Below, piece by piece: positions 38,987-39,528 of a stretch of 39,528 nt of DNA. The translations under genes and the position numbers were made by a program. This DNA comes from Bacillota bacterium. Lineage in GTDB: Bacteria > Bacillota > Dehalobacteriia > UBA4068. Under the pieces are notes generated by a model. It worked only from the letters and a program-made list of their open reading frames with translations, had not been told where the DNA came from and made no database searches. Positions within the stretch are counted from its first letter, which is position 1; each line of letters starts with the position of its first letter. The DNA lies in the NCBI GenBank assembly GCA_017440145.1, contig JAFSHU010000136.1, positions 1-39,528 on the forward strand, read 5' to 3'.

Positions 38987-39528
38987 ATGGCAAAATTCAG
39001 GATGCTCCTTTTGCTCCTGGCTGGGCTGCTGCTCTCCGGCTGTGCTTTTTCGGAGCCACTACCCCCGCCGGAGCCGGTGGAGATTCAGCTGGCGCCCAAT
39101 GAATTCCGTTTAGCCAGCCTGCCGGAGCTGGAGCCCTTTGCCGCCTATAGTGAGATCAGCGCCCGTTATTATGAAGAATATACGGATCAGCTGCTCCCGG
39201 CAGAGGACTATGGCCGCCTTTATCCCTATGCGGGAAAGAGCATCTATAGCCCGGAGGATTATTTCCTGCAGGCCCTGTATGGCCTCTGCGATAAAAAAGG
39301 CCGCATCGTGGTAGACCCGGTCTACAGCGGTTTCACCATCTGGGAGGAGGATGGCCTGGAGCTGCTGGGTTTGTATCGGATAGCTAATGAGCAGAAGGAC
39401 CCGGACGAGCCGAGACCCTATGTGGGCCCGGCAGAATCCATGTGCGTGGCAGCAGTGGATGGCTCCTGGCGTACAGAGGAGAGGGAAGCCCGTATGCTGG
39501 GCATGGATGCTTCTTATTTTGTGCTGGC
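38987..39528 (+). CDS. lipoprotein with WG-like repeat, N-terminal part
   Basis: The frame runs off the right edge; 180 residues are visible. The signal peptide ends in LLLSGC with lipidated Cys19, followed by a Pro/Glu-rich linker (PPPEPVE). From about residue 95 there is YGLCDKKGRIVVDPVYSGF, the W/Y-G-L-x-D-x-x-G-x-I-V-x-x-P-x-Y pattern of WG repeats, which form beta-propeller-like surface domains. GAAAGGA lies nine bases before the ATG; an in-frame ATG at 38981 adds two residues. Total length and repeat number are unknown because the gene is cut. Confidence 0.75.
   Translation, partial: MAKFRMLLLLLAGLLLSGCAFSEPLPPPEPVEIQLAPNEFRLASLPELEPFAAYSEISARYYEEYTDQLLPAEDYGRLYPYAGKSIYSPEDYFLQALYGLCDKKGRIVVDPVYSGFTIWEEDGLELLGLYRIANEQKDPDEPRPYVGPAESMCVAAVDGSWRTEEREARMLGMDASYFVL

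Noticed and set aside
1-39528. tRNA genes, CRISPR arrays, insertion sequences, prophage or attachment sites
   Set aside because: Looked for and not seen: no cloverleaf or CCA ends, no regularly spaced repeats, no transposase or integrase motifs.

Overview
The window reads as chromosomal DNA of an anaerobic, probably endospore-forming member of the Clostridia (Firmicutes). The support is a dacB/spmA/spmB-type spore maturation cluster, a group 4 [NiFe] hydrogenase, an ECF vitamin transporter component with a MocR regulator, a desulfoferrodoxin domain, a DUF3343 putative Se/S carrier beside a LysR regulator, and CsaB-type cell-wall pyruvylation. Strong AGGAGG ribosome-binding sites and TATAAT boxes, several of the extended TGnTATAAT form, also fit. 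The genus cannot be fixed from this sequence. No tRNA, rRNA, CRISPR array, insertion sequence or prophage was seen.

Layout. (1) 1-2587: end of an unknown gene, a cluster of hairpins, then leftward Dabb-domain, maf, nudC and lspA-like genes. (2) 2865-7138: a leftward potABCD spermidine/putrescine ABC transporter operon. Its promoter lies about 350 nt upstream of potA and the leader is full of hairpins; the last one can hide the potA ribosome-binding site. (3) 7206-16365: a rightward 15-gene operon for a membrane-bound, Mrp-linked, energy-conserving [NiFe] hydrogenase of the Mbh type. It holds a catalytic arm (30-kDa subunit, large subunit, NuoH-like anchor, small subunit, 2[4Fe-4S] ferredoxin), an Mrp-like ion-pumping arm (E, F, G, MbhD, MbhE, B, C, D), and the nickel-insertion genes hypA and hypB, ending at a clear terminator. 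(4) 16507-20080: mostly leftward small genes, including an XRE regulator fused to a complete desulfoferrodoxin, an AlkD-like repair protein, YbjQ and a flavodoxin-like protein. (5) 20119-22284: a divergent pair, an ECF S component and a PdxR-like MocR regulator, probably for vitamin B6 uptake. (6) 22300-27967: a secreted glucosaminidase-like protein, YlmH, a membrane-anchored Nudix-like protein, a DUF3343/LysR pair and a ZIP metal transporter. (7) 28171-30491: D-Ala-D-Ala carboxypeptidase, spmA and spmB. (8) 30582-38707: a cell-wall polysaccharide region (glycosyltransferase-CsaB fusion, TuaH-like glycosyltransferase, DUF4330 protein, O-antigen-ligase-like polymerase, WecC-like dehydrogenase) with small lipoproteins and a lower-GC orphan gene.

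How the genes work together. The hydrogenase is expected to oxidise reduced ferredoxin, reduce protons to H2 and use the energy to move Na+ or H+ through its Mrp-like arm; HypA and HypB would load nickel. HypC-F are not in the window and must lie elsewhere. The CsaB cluster probably builds and pyruvylates a secondary cell-wall polymer, the usual anchor for SLH-domain proteins, with WecC supplying a uronic-acid sugar nucleotide.

Most notable: the structured potA leader, the XRE-desulfoferrodoxin fusion, the rearranged Mbh operon with an apparent AUC start for hypB and a probable MbhH-MbhI fusion, the glycosyltransferase-CsaB fusion, and paired-repeat operators at several promoters.
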